From Anaeromassilibacillus sp. An250 (lineage in GTDB: Bacteria; Bacillota; Clostridia; Oscillospirales; Acutalibacteraceae), in contig NZ_NFJK01000004.1 of the NCBI RefSeq assembly GCF_002159845.1, positions 124,001-188,000 of the forward strand: a DNA stretch of 64,000 nt, read 5' to 3'. A program made the position numbers and the translations under genes. The notes under the pieces are model-generated. The model did no database searches. It was not told the DNA's origin and saw only the letters and a program-made list of their open reading frames with translations. Positions 62,837-64,000 of this stretch are shown here, in pieces (position 1 is the first letter of the stretch; each line of letters opens with the position of its first letter).

Positions 62837-63412
62837 TCAGCCGCCCATGTTGCCGACCTGCTTATTCAGATCACCGTCGCTGTCGCCGGTAGACTGCTGC
62901 ACATCGCCGGGGACTACCCAGCCAAACACCGGATCATAAACAGCGCCGCTGCCATTGCTGGAGCCGGGGGCCGGCTCATTGCTGGAAGTGGATTCCTCTT
63001 CAGGAGGGGCAGTGACTTCCGGTACTGCCGGGTCGGGATTGACCTCATGCTCTTCGCCGGGATCTTCGATCTCCGTCTTGCCTTCCGGCACAGGGGGCGG
63101 TGTTTCATCCGGCTTCTCCGTATCGGTAAAGTCGATTTCAACCTCGCCCTCAGATTCTGAGGTCACCTTGGGATATTCCTCTTCGGCGTTGGAAGACTGG
63201 CCGGGTGCATAGGCGTCTGCGCCCCCGCTCCCGTCGCCAGACTGTGCGCCGCCATCCGACCAGTCGCTGCTGGTGCTGCTGGGAGGAGATTCATCCGGCT
63301 GGAATTCTTCCGTGCGGTCCCGGCTCACAAACCAGCAGACGCCCAGAATGGCAACGCAGAGGACGGCCAGGATTGAAACAATAAAGCCTTTGGATTGGAA
63401 AAACTTCTTCAT
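62837..63412 (-). CDS. Membrane-anchored acidic low-complexity protein
   Basis: The 191-residue protein has one N-terminal membrane helix (SKGFIVSILAVLCVAILGVC) and an outside region that is Ser/Gly/Pro/Glu-rich (EEEYPKVTSESEGEVEIDF, VPEGKTEIEDPGEEHEVNPD), apparently disordered, ending in VYDPVFGWVVPGDVQQSTG. This last motif (DPVFGWV) is the only ordered-looking part. Start is ATG 63412, or a GTG four codons earlier nearer to the AGGAG. It probably spans the cell wall as a linker in the pilus locus. Confidence 0.65.
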   Translation of the reverse strand: MKKFFQSKGFIVSILAVLCVAILGVCWFVSRDRTEEFQPDESPPSSTSSDWSDGGAQSGDGSGGADAYAPGQSSNAEEEYPKVTSESEGEVEIDFTDTEKPDETPPPVPEGKTEIEDPGEEHEVNPDPAVPEVTAPPEEESTSSNEPAPGSSNGSGAVYDPVFGWVVPGDVQQSTGDSDGDLNKQVGNMGG

Positions 63413-63484
63413 GTGTGTCCACACTCCTTTTTGCTGTTATATAAAGCCTATACTGCGGAGCTGACTGGAATTTCAACAGCGCCG

Positions 63485-63985
63485 CTAAAATTTGGTGTTG
63501 TGGTAGCCGGTCAGCTCCACCCGCTGGGTGATGGTGGGGTAACTGTGCCCGAACATGCGCACATAGAACTCCACATCACAATAGAAGATATACTCCACCC
63601 GGTCGCCCACCACATTGAACTCCAGGCTGATGTCGGATACCTCATAGTCCTCTGTGGAAAGCGGGATCTTTTCTGCCAGGCCGCCGGCGACAGTGGCCTC
63701 CAGCATTTCCGTATAGTCATTGCTGGAATAGAGGGTGCGCAGGTACTCCTCGAAGTTGGTCTCCCGCTGGGAGCGGTAGGTGTCCGCATAGATGGTGGCG
63801 CTCAGGTTGTTCAGCTCCATTTTGGCGCCGTTGCGGATGTTGATGCAGGTGATCCGCACCGAGGCGTACAGAAGCAGGAAAGAGATGAGCATGACGACCC
63901 CGACTACAAAGAAGCAGGCAAAGAAAGTAATCTCGCCCCGCTCGTTGCGAAGCGGCCGGCGCAGCCATGAAAGAAAACGCTTCAT
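63485..63985 (-). CDS. TadE-like pseudopilin
   Basis: The 166-residue protein has a basic leader with NERGEI, then a hydrophobic helix (FFACFFVVGVVMLISFLLLYA) and an outside domain (NNLSATIYADTYRSQRETNF, LEFNVVGDRVEYIFYCDVEF). That is the TadE layout: pseudopilin leader, helix and small beta-rich domain. The NERGE motif parallels NQRGD in the small pilin-like protein, so both may be cut by the A24 peptidase. The start at ATG 63985 follows GAGGTGG. More pilus genes may lie beyond the window edge. Confidence 0.75.
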   Translation of the reverse strand: MKRFLSWLRRPLRNERGEITFFACFFVVGVVMLISFLLLYASVRITCINIRNGAKMELNNLSATIYADTYRSQRETNFEEYLRTLYSSNDYTEMLEATVAGGLAEKIPLSTEDYEVSDISLEFNVVGDRVEYIFYCDVEFYVRMFGHSYPTITQRVELTGYHNTKF

Positions 63986-64000
63986 AGGCCACCTCACTTC

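Overview
The window looks like part of a large mobile element (plasmid, or plasmid-like integrative conjugative element) of a gut Clostridia-type Firmicute. Evidence: strong GGAGG ribosome sites, ATGA-coupled genes, TTG starts, a ParM-type actin with a small partner, SSB, DUF932, a DpnD/PcfM-like protein, Tn916-like sigma/helix-turn-helix pairs, a KTR-domain protein and many small coupled hypotheticals of moderate to high GC, interrupted by visibly AT-rich cargo. No relaxase, type IV secretion gene, integrase or replication initiator is visible, so plasmid versus integrated element cannot be decided here.

Layout. 1-0.6 kb: edge-truncated MerR regulator and a broken response-regulator start. 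0.7-3.4 kb: ParM/ParR-like partition pair, divergent XRE regulator and SLOG-fold protein. 3.4-5.7 kb: truncated AraC-type protein, SprT-like metalloprotein, acidic two-domain protein. 5.7-34 kb is a cargo island aimed mostly at toxic peptides and drugs: TetR/ABC exporter; Vnc/Vex-like two-component system with ABC transporter and lipoprotein; sigma/HTH pair followed by a DUF3825-ABC fusion, MptD-type S component and a DtxR-like regulator; second sigma/HTH pair; TetR/methyltransferases/MATE; ABC with permease-M1 peptidase plus two-component system; Bce-type ABC; GntR-controlled ABC with two tiny genes. 34.3-48 kb: a long leftward backbone of hypothetical, zinc-ribbon, DUF932 and SSB genes. 48.2-52.2 kb: CPBP protease, truncated flavodoxin, and an AT-rich lactococcin-972-type ABC pair. 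52.3-55 kb: backbone genes including a sigma factor. 55-64 kb: leftward Tad/Flp-like pilus locus with small pilin candidate, TadC, TadB, CpaF, CpaE-like, CpaB, A24 prepilin peptidase, a large secreted protein, a membrane-anchored acidic protein and a TadE-like protein.

The main structural theme is that cargo sits between repeated pieces of backbone. A 39-bp element flanks the TetR/ABC module, an identical 31-bp hairpin repeat flanks the Vnc/Vex-like module, a promoter region and a terminator hairpin are duplicated around the CPBP and bacteriocin-immunity modules, and three near-identical winged-helix genes each form the tail of a different transporter operon. Shared operators can be read by eye: four TetR-type inverted repeats around the MATE operon, paired direct repeats before the Vnc/Vex-like regulator and permease, and a 22-bp motif shared by the XRE promoter and the two distant duplicated promoters. 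The element seems to be a modular platform in which efflux and immunity modules are exchanged by recombination at repeats.
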